Shown here in pieces: positions 45,276 through 57,615 of a stretch of DNA of 64,000 bases. Origin of the DNA: Avena insularis (Eukaryota > Streptophyta > Magnoliopsida > Poales > Poaceae); the NCBI GenBank assembly GCA_023614405.1, contig CM042687.1, positions 240,090,292 through 240,154,291 on the forward strand, given 5' to 3'. Under the pieces are notes generated by a model. That model did no database searches. It saw nothing but the letters and a program-made list of their open reading frames with translations, and was not told where the DNA came from. How positions within the stretch are numbered: position 1 is the first letter of the stretch; each line of letters begins with the position of its first letter. The position numbers were made by a program, and so were the translations under genes.

Positions 45276-48200
45276 TTGCAAGAAGCGATAGAGAAATTAG
45301 TAGAGCCAGTAGCGCCAACAGCTGATCCGACACGCATGCAGGCCGATTTAGAGGAGGCCAGGATAAAAGTCTTGGAGAAGGTAAAGGAATTAGCGCAGTT
45401 AGAACAAGACGTGGATATCACAATTCGAGGGCTCAACTCGGCAAATCGAGTCAAGGGCACAAAGACCTGGCTTGATGCAACAAGGTTGAGAGGAAGGAAT
45501 CTCAACGAAGAATTCGCGGACGCAACGTCAAAGATAACACCAGAAAACAGCAACAAAATAGCCATGCGTCCGACATACAACATTGCATCAGGAAATCTGA
45601 GAGTTGCGAAGGCACCAATGGCTGAGCTCCCCGATTTGACGGGTGAAGCAAAGAGGAAACAACAGGAACGATTCAATGAGTTGGTAAGAGCAGTAGGGAT
45701 GCTGAATGAAGCGTACTACATGGCGAATCCAGGTATAGATGGGAAGTCACAACTGGTTCACTCGGTAACTCCAATCCCAGCGAAATCAGCAGGTCATACA
45801 GCCTCCTCACCAGGAGTGGCGCCAAGACAGAGAAAAGAAAAGAGTGTGGATTCAGGAAGGAACAAGCAAATGATTACCTATGACCGGGCAATAGCTCAAG
45901 GAAACCCAACCTGTGCACAAGGAACAAGAAGAAATGTTGTTCAGGGAATTGAGAACCAGGAAAATGCTAACCGAGAAAGGCAACAGGACAAAGAAATGAC
46001 AATGGGGGGCAAAACTTTGCACCTCAACCTAGGCGTGGAAATCACTAGGCGGGAGGAGGAAATCCAACTCTGAACCCGGCACCAGCTCAACCCGAAAAGA
46101 GACAGCAAAGCACAGGAAAAGCAGTGCACCAACCTGCAGACCTGAATGCAAACAGATACAATGATGGTTACTCGGTGATGGTAAATGACGAGTATGAATT
46201 GTCGGATCATGTGTACCAAGCAATGGGAGCCAGACTCGGAGGGAGAAATCTTTAGCCGTATGATGCAAGGCTAAAGCTCGATCAGATAAAGATGGCAGAA
46301 ATGATTGAATCACAAGGTCCACAGGGTCCACCATGTTTTGGCCCGAGGATCATGAAGGAGCCACCAGTGCCAAACTTCCAGCTGGCCAGAGGAACAAAGA
46401 CCTATGATGGAAGCACAAAGCCAGAAGACAGGCTCATAGATTATGGAACTGCAGTAAAGATCGCGTAGGGAAATTTGAGATGGGCAGTGCGGTATGTACC
46501 GCAGATGCTAGAAGGACCAGCAAGGGTGTGGCTGAATAATTTGCCACCCGGAAGCATCAATAGCTGGATTGATTTTTAGGAAGCTTTTGTGAGAAATTTC
46601 ACAAGAACATACAAAAGGCCGAATCACTCACAACAGCTTGCTATTTGCAAGCAAAGGCCGTATGAAACAGACAGGGAATTCCTCACAAGGTGGTGCACAA
46701 TGCGCAACTCTTGTGAAGGGGTAATTGAGTGTCAGGCCATTGCATGGTATGAACAAGGATGTAGACATGGAAGTGTACTATGGCAAAGGTTATAGAGAGA
46801 TATGCCGGAAAGCTTGGCAGAAACGATAAGAATAGCCGACTCGTATGCGTTAGGAGATCCGACTTAGCCTCTGCTTATGTCGGCAGATGGGATGACTGAG
46901 ACTCAGATCTATGACACTGCCGGATCGCAAAGGCGCCAGGAATGGGCAGAGTATAGAAGCAAAAGAAGAGATGAGAGACCAGACTAGAGATATGGTTCCA
47001 CTCAAGTTGCGGCTGTGAGTCAGGATCATCCAGATGCTGGAAGTAGGCAACATCAAAGGACAAATGGGAAACAGCAGTGGATACCAAAGAATGATGGCAA
47101 AAAGCCATATGAACAAAGAAAGCCATATCAGGACAGACAGAAATATACTTATGAAATGATGTTGGACCAACCGTGTAAGTTCCACACGCCAAGTCTGAGT
47201 AAGCTAGCAAATCACACAACAAGACAATGCACTTGGTTTCAAAAAGGAGACAGAGTGGATTTGCTAACTAAACAGTTACCACCACCTCCCCCTCCACCAC
47301 TCACAGGAGGAAATTCTCAAGTTATTGGAGCTGAGCTTAGATATGAGAACAGGCAGCCGAGATATCATAACCAAGAAATAAGAGAGGCTGTGCATCAGGT
47401 GCATAACCCAAGTGGGGACGACGCCCATGTCATCCATGGAACCAGAAATGAGTACAAAGGGCATCACCAGAGCTATGTCATATTTGTCACCGAGCTGAAT
47501 GACAAAAAGAGTCAGCAAAGACGGATGATGGAAGTGAATGCCACAATGCTGGCAATTCCAAAGTACATGCATTGGTCTGAACAGGAGATAACTTGGAGCA
47601 TAAAGGATCACCCCAAGATCATGCCAACACCAGGAGGTTATGCTCTTGTCTTGGATCCAACTTTCATGGGCCCTGATATCAATGTGAAGTTCTCTAAGGT
47701 ATTGATTGACGATGGCAGTAGCATCAACATCATGTACAAGGATACCATGCTCAAGTTAGGCATCACTATGAACATGTTGGAGCTGACTAAGACAACTTTC
47801 CATGGTATTGTGCCAGGATTGTCCTGTGAGCCAATTGGAAAGATCTGGGTTGACGTCTTATTCGGCAACAGAGAAAATTGTCGCACTGAAGCCATAGAGT
47901 TCGACGTGGTTGACCTGGCTAGCTCATACCATGCCTTACTTGGCAGGCCGGCTATGGTAAAATTTATTGCTACTCCTCACATTGCTTACCTAAAGATGAA
48001 GCTGCCAGGTCCGTGCAGAGTTATCACGGTTGAGGGAGATTACAAAAGATCTATTGCATGCGCCTCAGCCGGATCTTCGCTGTCCGAGTCACTAGTCATA
48101 GCACAGGAAAAGCATCAAATGATGGAAGTGGCAACATTGGCCAAGTCAGCACAAAGGTCTATGCCGGCACACACTAACACGCATGGCAGTGTATCTTTCC

Positions 48201-48289
48201 AAGCTACCAAGGAAACAAAAAAGGTACAGGTTGTTGAGGTTTTCCCAGAGCTCACAGTTACCAATAGTGTTGGGCTAACTGACAAATAG
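45276..48289 (+). pseudogene. Element C gag and protease region with many TAG codons
   Basis: The first part (45276-46073) is a Glu/Lys/Arg-rich, partly coiled-coil N-terminus. After one frame change near 46040 a single frame runs to 48289. It includes the capsid region (PPVPNFQLARGTKTYDG, RVWLNNLPPGSI, FLTRWCTMRNS) and a Cys/His patch (DQPCKFH…TRQC). The protease follows, with VLIDDGSSINIMY (about 47700) and LLGRPAMVKF. Within this frame, stops at 46253, 46466, 46577, 46793, 46865, 46985 and 48287 are all TAG. There is no TAA or TGA. Confidence 0.88.
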
Positions 48290-49611
48290 GAAAGCGAGCT
48301 CACCAGCTTCCTCCGTGAGAATCGGGATATCTTTGTGTGGTCCACACAGGACTTACAAGGTGTTCCGAGGGAGCTGGCTGAGCACTCTCTTCATGTAAGG
48401 CCAGATGACAAGCCGGTGAAGCAACCCCTCCGCCACTTCACCGAAGATAGGAGGAAAGTGATAGCCGCCAAGATAGCTAGGCTCTTGGCTGCCGGGTTTA
48501 TCATGGAAGTACTACACCCAGATTGGTTGTCAAATCCAGTCTTGGTCGAGAAGAAAAAAGATGACCCGAACGTGGCAGTGGTGTGGCGCATGTGTATTGA
48601 CTACACAAACCTCAATAAGGCATGGCCAAAATATCCATTTCCCCTGCCACGGATCGATCAAGTCATTGAATCTACTGTCGGGTGTGAGTTGTTGTCATTT
48701 GTGGATGCGTATTCTGGTTTCCACTAGATACCACTGAATTCGAGTGATCAAATAAAGACAGCTTTTATCACCCCGTATGGGGCTTATTGCTATCGTACTA
48801 TTCCGTTTGGATTGAGAAATGCAGGTGCAACACACCAAAGGTGCATGCAAAAATGTTTGCAAGATCAATTGGACAAAAATGTTCAAGTATATGTCGATGA
48901 CGTGGTGATAAAAACCAAACAAAGTCATACTCTAACTGAGGACTTGCATCAAACATTCGTGAACTTAAGAAGATTCCAGATGAAACTTAACCCGGAAAAA
49001 TGCACATTTGGTGTCCCGGCTGGAAAGTTACTCGGATTTCTCGTATCCAGCCGAGGAATGGAGGCCAACCCGATAAAGATCAGGGTCATCGAAAGAATGG
49101 AATTGCCAAAAACCCTCAACGATATCCAGAAGTTCACAGGATGCCTGGCCTCGTTGAGTAGATTTATCAGTCGGCTAGGCGAAAAAGCCTTACCATTATA
49201 TCAACTGATGAAAAAACAAAAAAATTCACATGGACACAGCAAGCTAATAGAGCTTTCCATGAACTCAAAAATATGTTGGCAACAGCACCAATATTAGCGT
49301 CACCATCATCCAAAGAGCCAATGCTGCTCTATGTCGCCGCAACCAATAGAGTTATAAGTGTAGTGATAGTGGTAGAGCGCGAGGAAGAGGGCAAATCAAT
49401 CCAAAGGACAGTTTATTACTTGAGCGAAGTGCTCTCTATATCAAAGCAAAATTACCCCCATTACCAAAAAATGACATATGGGGTGTACATGGCAGTAAAA
49501 AAGCTGAAGCATTATTTCCATGAACACCCAATCCGGGTAATATGCGAGGCACCTATCTCGGATATATTGGGCAGCAAACATGCCAGTGGCGAGTGGCAAA
49601 ATGGGCCATAG
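48290..49611 (+). pseudogene. Element C reverse transcriptase and first RNase H, broken
   Basis: The RT starts with FLRENRDIFVW, continues through SNPVLVEKKKDDPN and MCIDYTNLNKAW, and has the YVDD active site at 48890-48901. A TAG at 48725-48727 falls in YSGFH-IP, the same motif position as the TAG in B. The frame changes at an A-rich run near 49220 and the RNase H continues at 49273 (EPMLLYVAATN, TVYYLSEVL, KKLKHYFHEHP). Another frame change lies near 49590. Confidence 0.9.
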
Positions 49612-50470
49612 AGATAGCACCATACACTCCACAATATGATAGGCGAGATGCAATTAAATCTCAAGTCGTAGCTGATTTCTTTGGGGACTGGATGGAAATG
49701 CAATATGAGCCACCACTGCCAGACCCGAATTATTGGAGGATGCACTTTGATGGATCCAAGAAAAGATGGGTTTGGGTGTCGGGATAGTACTCATGTCACC
49801 AAAGAAGGATCAGCTCAGGTATGTGCTGCAGATCCACTTCGCTGCATCCAATAATGTAGCCGAGTATGAAGCACTTGTCCATGGCATAAAAGTGGCCAAC
49901 GAAATTGGCATCAAAAGGATCATGTGTTTTGGTGACTCGGATTTGGTTATCCAGCAAGTATCTGGACATTGGGATGCATTGGATGCAAGCATGGCACTAT
50001 ATCGTTTTCATGTGCAACAGATTTCGGGATACTTTGACGGGTGTGAATTTCATCACATACCCAGAGCAGAGAATGAGGCAGCTAACATACTATCCAAGTT
50101 AGGTTCATCTCGGCAAGCAATCCCACCAGGAGTAGCATTGGAACATCTTAGAAAACCATCGGTCAAGCCATCACCAGAGTCCGAGTCAATTAGGCTCATC
50201 CCGGCAAACCAGGAGTCAGACGTTGTGCCAATGGACATTGACTCAGGGGCAGGTTCGAGGAACTCGGGGACTGTTCCATTCACCTCAGGGGTCGCTGAAT
50301 CACACTCGGGGACTCCTCAGGTTATTTCGGCAGAACATGTGCCGACTGATCCAATGGAAATTGATGAAGAAACGGATCTGGCACTGCTGATACCAGCCTA
50401 GACGCAACCAATATTCAACTACTTGAAAGAAGGAACTTTGCCAGATGAGATACTGGCAAGGCAAACATAG
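49612..50470 (+). pseudogene. Element C archaeal-type RNase H and linker, broken
   Basis: The second RNase H has MHFDGSKK, NVAEYEALVHG, CFGDSDLVIQQ and ENEAANILSK, in two frames joined near 49770. The linker (50140-50400) is acidic and Ser/Pro-rich and, unusually, contains two CTCGGGGACT decamers (50263, 50305). TAGs at 50399-50401 and 50468-50470 are in frame. Confidence 0.85.
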
Positions 50471-51629
50471 AGAAGAGCAAAATCATACACAATAATCAAC
50501 AAGAGTTGTACAAAAGGAGTGTAATGAGTGTATTGCAGCGTTGCATAAGTCTAGAGAAGGGCCAATAAATATTGCAGCATTGTCAAGAGCATTGGTAGCC
50601 AAGGCATTCCGACATGGATTCTACTGGCCAAGTGCACTAGCAGAGGCACAGGAACTTGTGAGAAAATGCAACAGTTGCCAACATTACGCGTCAAAGTCAC
50701 ACTTACCAGCATCCGAGTTAAAAACTATACCAATCACTTGGCCATTTGCAGTATGGTGCCTGGATATGGTAGGACCATTCAAACCAGCGAGGGGTGGCAT
50801 GACTCACATACTCGTAATGGTTGACAAGTTCACCAAATTGATAGAAGTGAAGCCCATCAAAAAGTTGGATGGAAAAACAGCTGTCACATTCCTAAAATAT
50901 ATAATCTTGAGATACGGTTACCCGCACAGTGTGATCACAAATAATGGCACAAACTTTGCCGAAGGAGATTTCGCTCGCTTCTGTGGGAAAAACCGAATGA
51001 GACTTGACGTAGTGTCGATCGCTCATCCAGAGTCAAATGGACAAGTTGAACAAGCTAATGGCTTGGTTCTATCCGGGATAAAATCCCGCCTAATGGAACC
51101 ACTCCAGAGATCACCTGGTTGCTGGATAGAGGAACTACCCTCAGTGCTGTGGATTTTAAGGACAACTCCGAATCGATTAACAGGCTATACGCCGTTCTTC
51201 CTTGTATATGTGGCAGAAGCAGTTTTTCCTTCCGATATAGAGTATGACTCGCCAAGAGTAAGACAATACTCGGAAGCCGAGGTAAAAGAGGCCCAAGAAG
51301 ATGGAGTTGACTTACTCAAAGAAGCAAGGGAATTGGCATTGTCCAGATCCGCCATATACCAACAAAGTCTCGGACGCTATCATAGCCGAAAAGTTCAACC
51401 TCGTGTTTTTTGAGAACGGGATATGGTGCTCAGACTGTTACAATGCACAGCTAGGATGCATAAACTATCACCCCCATGGGAAGGACCATTAATTGTGAGC
51501 AAAGCATTGCACAATGATTCATATTATCTAATAGATACCCGTGAAGCACAAAAGAATAAGGCGGATAGGTCAGGTGATGAGACCAAAAGGCCATGGAATA
51601 TGGCATTGCTCCGTCCTTTCTACACTTAG
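50471..51629 (+). pseudogene. Element C integrase, broken and catalytically altered
   Basis: The region that should hold the zinc-binding histidines (about 50560-50590) is garbled. The frame then runs AFRHGFYWP…CNSCQHYA. The DDE core has CLDMVGPF (Asp 50763), but the second Asp is Asn (ITNNGTNF, 50940-50942). The Glu is kept in NGQVEQAN (51048). TGA at 51411-51413 interrupts before MVLRLLQ, then ARMHKLSPPWEG and the end at 51627-51629. There is no chromodomain. Confidence 0.88.
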
Positions 51630-52276
51630 GAGAAGCAGTGTATGTATCTCTCAAAATCTCATATGTTGGATACTCATGACGTCTATGTGCTGATAATAAA
51701 ATGGTATGATTCGAAAAAATGACTTAGGGACTGCCCCTCATGTTTATTCTTGAAAACTTTATGTCGGCTGGCGTTGACACTTAAGGCTGATCTCGGAACA
51801 AGTAATGTTTACTCGGATAGAATCAACTCTTCGACTATGCTGTTGTCTGAAAACACAGCTTCATGGCAAGCAAGAGGAAAAGATCAATGACGAGTAAACA
51901 TGAACACCAGATAAGTAAAGGGGAAAACACGAGTCGACCCTATGTATGTTTTTAACTAACCCACTGTAGGATATATTGGTTTGTATGTCGAATGATCCTA
52001 GGTCAAGTGATCTAGTTTCATGTCCGCCAACTCAATCCTTAGAACTTTGAGACTCTAATGTCGAATGCTAAAAAAGGTAGACAAGAGCCAAATTCAAGGA
52101 AAAGGGGAATGACAAAATGAAACTCGGGGACTTTCCCCCGGATGATTGGCATTCAGAGAAAATTAAAAGTTTAAGCCTTATCAAAAGGCACACACCCAAA
52201 ATAAGTGTACTGTATGTTACATATGCACCCGGCATACCGGGGATCTCATCAAAGTTAAGTGTTTTTCATAACCAGC
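51630..52276 (+). other. Element C region between pol and the antisense gene
   Basis: No supported gene. Contains CTCGGGGACT at 52123 and a variant at about 51722. It separates the converging genes as in B. Confidence 0.7.
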
Positions 52277-55200
52277 TTAAGAAGCAGCTGGAATCGGAGG
52301 AGTGTTCTTGGGGCTGGAGCTAGGAGCATCATCTAGAGTGTCTGCCGAGTCAGGTGCATCGGTTGCCGAGTCTGCAGGATCGTCTAACTCAGTGGCCTCG
52401 CTGTCAGCACCTTCATCGTCGGCAGTCTCGGCAAGAGGCTCACCAAGGTCGAGGAAGCTGGTCCCATCGCACCAAGCATGCACCAAAGCATACTCGACCA
52501 TGGCATAAGCTCGCTCCTAGCGCTTCTTGATGAGCTCAGGATCGTGGATCCACTTACCTTCAGCCCCCATGCGCTCAAGAACATCAAGGTTGATTTCCTC
52601 GTACCATGAGAGAACAAAGGCAAGGGCCTTGTCCGATGCAGCTCGACCGGCCGACTCACGCTATTGATCTAGCATGTCCTCGGTAAGGAGCTTGGCGACC
52701 AAGGGTTCGATAAGCGCGGGCACATCCTCATCCGGCCAGAGCATCCTGAACGCATGGATCGCTGACTTAAGCAAGTCAACACCACATGACTTCAGGGTGG
52801 TTCCCTGCAAACAAGAAAGAACATTAACAAAACAATGAAAAAGAGGCAGAGGGTAAGGACAGGAGTACAGTGAAAAGGGCAAGAACTCACTACCGAGAAA
52901 AGAGTTGATGGTGCCAAGCTTTCTTTGCAAAATCATAGCCTTGGCCTGAAGAGCGTCCAAATCCTGATGCGCCGACTGAACCGCCAACTCGGCTTCTTTG
53001 AGCAACTGGTTGGTCTTCTTGGCACTAGCAGCATGCTGACCATACTACTCGGCAAGCTCCTCCCGCATTCCCTTCACCTTGGACTGGTGCTTCTGCTCCA
53101 TATCCACCATCTGTTTCTTCAGCCAAGTCACCTTGTCTCGCTCCTTTTGGAGCTCGATCCGGTGCTTCTCTGCTTATTCGGAGCATGCGACTCGTTAGTA
53201 ACAACAAGCTATCTCGGATCTATCAAGATAAAGGTGACACAATTCCTAAGACCTTACTTTCAGCGTCGCTGATCTGTAAGTGCAAAGCATCGATGGTAGA
53301 TTGGGCAGAAGCTATGAAGGAACAACGTGAAAGATTCAAGGAAATGAAACAAGAAGGGTCTGCTGAAAAATAACAAGATGAGTAAGGAAAAATACCTTGT
53401 CCCTAAGCCTCAGCTTTTAGATCTTGGTGAGCGAGCTCAAGCTTTCTATACTCCAAGAGGAGAGCCTGATGCACCTTGGTGCGCTCATTGTGCGTAAGCT
53501 ACACAAAAAAGATATAGTCAGAGGGTGTACGATCAAGCTTACAGCCGAATAAAAGTTGGGTTCTAACTCAGAGCTTACAGCCGAGTAAGTTCCTCACTCG
53601 GTAGTAACCTCGGGGACTAGGGATCATGTATAATAAAAAGATACTCAGTACGCAAAAGAGTAAGGAAGCCACATACCTCGTTCACTTCATCTGCTTTGGC
53701 CATTAGGGCGATGGCCTACCGCGTCATATCCGAGACGGCCTTGGGGCCCAGCTTCACCTTCTTACCAGCACCAGAGCTCACCTCTTGCTCGCCAGCCGTG
53801 TTCCAGGCAACGGCATAGTGCTCCGTGGAACCAAGACCGTGCCCACTGAGCATCGGAGTCCGGACTTTCCCTCTCTTTAGGGTAGTTCCTACCCCGGCGC
53901 GAGTAGCAACATCGCTGGTATGCAAGACACCAGCTCTAGAAGCGCTGCCAGATCCGGCAGCTGCAGATTCGCCCAACTTACCCGCCGGAGCAGGTGTCAT
54001 TGTTGATGTTGTGGGCCGAATCTGTGGAGCAGTGCCTGGGGCGTGGATCAGAGTCAGCTGCTTGGTCGATGAGGGCTTGCTGGATGTGGAACGAGACTGG
54101 CCTTGGGCAGCAGGCCGAGTCTGATCTTTGGCCAGAGAGGCATCAGGAGCATGTCTGGAACTGGTTGGGGAAGAGGCAAGAGCCGAATAAGCAGGCTCAA
54201 CAACATTCTCACGGGCAACAACTGGATCAACAGGTGCACTGGAAACTGGGAACTAATCACAGGGGATTTCTCGGTGCCGATATTGCTGGCATCGGGATCA
54301 AGGGTCTGATCTGGCAAAACAACTAGAGAGCTAGGCCGGGTCTCCTCCGACAGGTGCACCGCCTGGTCGTCCTCACTCTGAGACGCGTGAGTCTCAGTAG
54401 TGGGGGCAGTGACCCGGACGGGGCTCTGCACTGCGGTGTCGGCACGAGGAGCAGAAGCAGGCCATAATGGAGAAGAATCCATGCTAGGTGCAGCTTGGCT
54501 AGCAGACAAATCCGCCGCGTTGAAAATAAGAATAGAGGCCTATAAGAAAACAATCACAGAACATTAAAGAAAAATGGAGGGTAACGAGCATAAAAACTTA
54601 CCCGGAGACGGTCGGGTCACGCGAGATGCGACGAGTGACCCGACGCCCAGCGGCCTTGCGAGTCTGGGATAACGTAGCAGCAGGAGGAGGAGCAGGATCA
54701 ATTCGGCGCTTCTTTGAAGGCTGAGTGCTGGAGGAGGCCTCGTGTCGCTTACTCGACTTGGTGGCAGGGATCTTGTCGACTCCGCCAACAGCGAGAGGGG
54801 GAACCTCATGTAGCTGGCCAGCTTCATAAGTAAATGATGAGCTCATTCGGATAAGTCAGAAAGTTAAGGTCAAAACACAAGTACCTCCAGAACTTCACAG
54901 TCATCATCATCATCGTCACACCAATCTCGTAAGGGGTTTCGAGTAGAGGTCTTACCCGGAGTAGAGGCAGCAGCAGCATGCGGGATTGGCATGAAGCACT
55001 CCAGGTCAAACTCAACTTCATCAGAGTCGTAGCAATCCTGATAATAGCCCCCAGGAGGGACAGTACGGTCATCAACCTGGTGAACGAGATTCTACAGAAG
55101 ACAAACAGAATAAAATCAATAAACATATGGAATAGCAAGTGAACAAAAGAAAAGCTATGTCAGCTTGAAGATGACTCGGACGCTTACCCACAGGACAGGC

Positions 55201-56251
55201 CTATCCCAGCTGAAAAGGGGCAGCTCCAGGCCCAGTTTTCCGCCAAGGTCAGCTTGAAGATCGAGCTGACTCGGCGGGCCACAAAGTCGTCGGTGAGCTC
55301 CAACGTGCAGTGCCAGGTAGTATCCTGCGGGCCGCTCATGAAGCATATCTTGTGGCTTCTGGCTTGGATGGGGATGACTCGGCGTGCTATAAAAGCACAC
55401 ATGAGATCCTCCTCAGTTAAGTGGAAGTTCTCATCTGGCGAGAGCAGCCTCTCCAGGATCCCATGGGCCTCATTCACCGCGGCATTCTTGTCGCGCGGTT
55501 CTAGCTTCCAAAACTCCTTGCTGGGAACCTCGTCCTTGAAGGGGGAAGCCGAATGTAGCCGTTGGACCCGCTATTTTTGACATAGAAGAAAGTTCTATGC
55601 CATTTCTTGAAAGAATCTATACCGGTGATCCAAGGAAAGATCGACTCTTTCCTGGGCGTGATACTAGCGGCAGCGCACCTTGTGGGCCTTTTCTCGGCGC
55701 GGGGAACGCCGGGATCAGGCACAACTTGGATCCTAAAGTTAAAATACTTGGCCCAGAGAAGAATAGTGGGCCAAATGCCGAGATAGCCCTCGCATGCAGA
55801 AATGAAGCAAGACAGGGAACCAATCGCATTGGCAGGAAGATTGTGAGTTTGCAGATGGAAGGTGGAGAGGAAAAGAAACAAAGAAGTTGCTAATGGGCAA
55901 AGCAAAACCCCGCTCAAAGTGTGAGAGGAAAACTACCCTCTCATTAGCCTCGGGTTTGGCAACAATATCACCAGAGGGGAGGCGACAGTCAACCTCGAGC
56001 GGGATGCTCCTAGTGGAGCGCAGCCACTCAAGTTCCTCCGCAGAGACCTCCGAGCCCTCCTAGCCACCGCGCTTGCCGGCGGTGACCTCGTGCTCCTCTG
56101 CCTCCTCACCGGTGTCGTGAGCGACCATGACGTCGATTGGTTCTGGCTCTTCCGCTGTTGTAAGAGGCTTGGAGGTGCGAGGACCCGTCGTAGAATTGAA
56201 GGGGAAAGAAGGGAATTGCATGAGAGAAGCAACGGAGAAGAAGAACCGCAA
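52277..56251 (-). pseudogene. Element C antisense gene (spliced, Tat-lineage aORF), degenerate
   Basis: Minus strand. A likely start is the ATG at 56251, about 90 bp downstream of a CTTAAGTAGGGG TATA-like text. The first part has a TAG at 56062-56060 and a frame change near 55870. The PF04195-like domain is clear: FLSHFERGFALP, NLPANAIGSLSCFISACEGYLGI, WHRTFFYVKNSG. A charged, Ser/Pro-rich middle with a KKRR basic patch (54846-54598) follows, then blocks at 54509-53716. Coiled-coil-like segments follow (53207-52661, with EAELAVQSAHQDLDAL). The acidic C-terminus ends at 52277 (SSSPKNTPPIPAAS). Several introns with GTAAG/GTGAG-type donors are likely but not all placed. The architecture matches B's antisense gene. 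Confidence 0.72.
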
Positions 56252-56841
56252 GGAGGAAGTTAGGATTTGGGGGGTGCAAGGAAGAAGAAGATGTCAAGGA
56301 GGAAACTGAACGAGCGAAGGAAGTTAAGTTCCCCACACCCCTACTTAAGGGGAGTAAAAACCCCAAGCGTGGGATCCTCCTACGCCGTGCGGCCAGCGTG
56401 TGGCCGTGTATACGACCGAGTGAGCATGTCAGCGAACGCCCCATGTAGGCGATACACGGAAAATCCACAGCCACGTCACGCTGCGCATGACACGAGGCAC
56501 AAAGCGATGGGACTGCCACATTGACGGGGAGTTACTGTGCCGCCGTCACTATGCGGTAAGGATTTGGGACAAAATTTGAGGCAAGTCATCATGATTACGA
56601 GCTGTCAGTGACTAAGGCAAACCAAAAATGACTCGGCGTCGTCCAAAATGACTCGGCACGAGGCGAAAATGAGCCAGAAAGTCAAAGATGAGACTCGAAA
56701 AGGGCAAAATAGACTCGGCAAAGATCGAGATTATGCCAAACAGTGCACCCTAAGCAGTAAATGCTGATAGAAAGAGAAGTTCCAAGCACATTAAAGGAAC
56801 CTGCAGACGCCTAACAACAAGAACTGCTAGGCCTCACCAGC

Positions 56842-56853
56842 TTTGGGGACTAA
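56842..56853 (+). other. Polypurine tract of element C
   Basis: TTTGGGGACTAA directly before the 3' LTR, a variant of the CTCGGGGACT decamer found elsewhere in C. Confidence 0.75.
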
Positions 56854-57610
56854 TGTTGGGGGAATAACCCCCGGTAGGGTCATAAGGGATAAAACATTGC
56901 CTAGCTTGGCTTGTGCCGAGTGAAGAATAAATCTGGCCGGGTAAGAAGGTCATGTATGGCCGACATAAGAATTATGGCGGCCCATATAAGACAAGTTTGT
57001 TTACCTTGCAGGAAGCAACGAGCCGAGTCTCACGAGGGAAGGCTGAGTCAGAGAGGACGCGTGGCAGCTTTCCGAGTGAGGTTCAGGAGGGACCATGGTA
57101 AAACACGGTCAAAAGAGAAGGGCGACGCAGGGTGACACAAAAGGATCCGGGTGATGCCTAAAGCAAGGGCTGACGTACAAAGTCACTGTATGACGATAAA
57201 AGAACTGGAGGCTACATACGAGAAGACCGTTAGCTGTCTAGCTTTACGGACTGGGTCGAGGGGCTCAGGCCTAGCCCATGACCCGGCCCATACAGTGTGG
57301 ACCAAGATCCAAACAGTAACCCTAGGACCCAAAGGGGTGTAACCTAGCTGGCCTTCGCCTATATAAGGGGGGGCATAGCTAGGGTTTTAGGGGGTGGGAC
57401 CAAGTAGGAAACTAGTGCCCTGAAGCTTTGCTCAAACATCTCAAGGAGCACTTGTAAACTTCTAGTATCAAGAAAAATCCTAAGTGTAAAGAGTTCATCT
57501 TGTTCTTCGTGCGCGGCTAGACCGTGCACTCCCTTCCCGGTTACCATAAGCGTCCATTCGGCCCCCAACTTAAGCCTACCCATGTCATCTTCCGTGACAC
57601 CACCACGACA
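56854..57610 (+). repeat. Element C 3' LTR
   Basis: 757 bp, TGTTGGGGG…CACGACA, with an intact TG/CA end and TATA at 57360-57367. It shows the empty D insertion site. Differences from the 5' LTR are several per 100 bp by eye. Confidence 0.94.
57360..57367 (+). promoter_or_regulatory. TATA box of element C 3' LTR
   Basis: TATATAAG; partner of 21295-21302. Confidence 0.55.
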
Positions 57611-57615
57611 CTTGC
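57611..57615. repeat. Target-site duplication of element C, right copy
   Basis: CTTGC; CTTTC at 20770-20774. Confidence 0.7.

Larger units (their letters stand above)
20775..57610 (+). mobile_element. Element C: Tat-lineage Gypsy retrotransposon, interrupted by D and E
   Basis: The LTRs are 20775-21509 plus 44764-44799 (5') and 56854-57610 (3'), about 760 bp each. The internal region is 44800-56853, with gag, protease, RT, RNase H, aRNH and integrase, then a minus-strand gene. C is not the same family as B: the LTRs are unrelated and the proteins clearly diverged. Without D and E it is about 13.6 kb. It has many in-frame TAG codons, several frameshifts, an Asp-to-Asn change in integrase and loss of part of the integrase zinc site. 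The 5' LTR starts TATCGG instead of TGTTGG. Confidence 0.93.
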
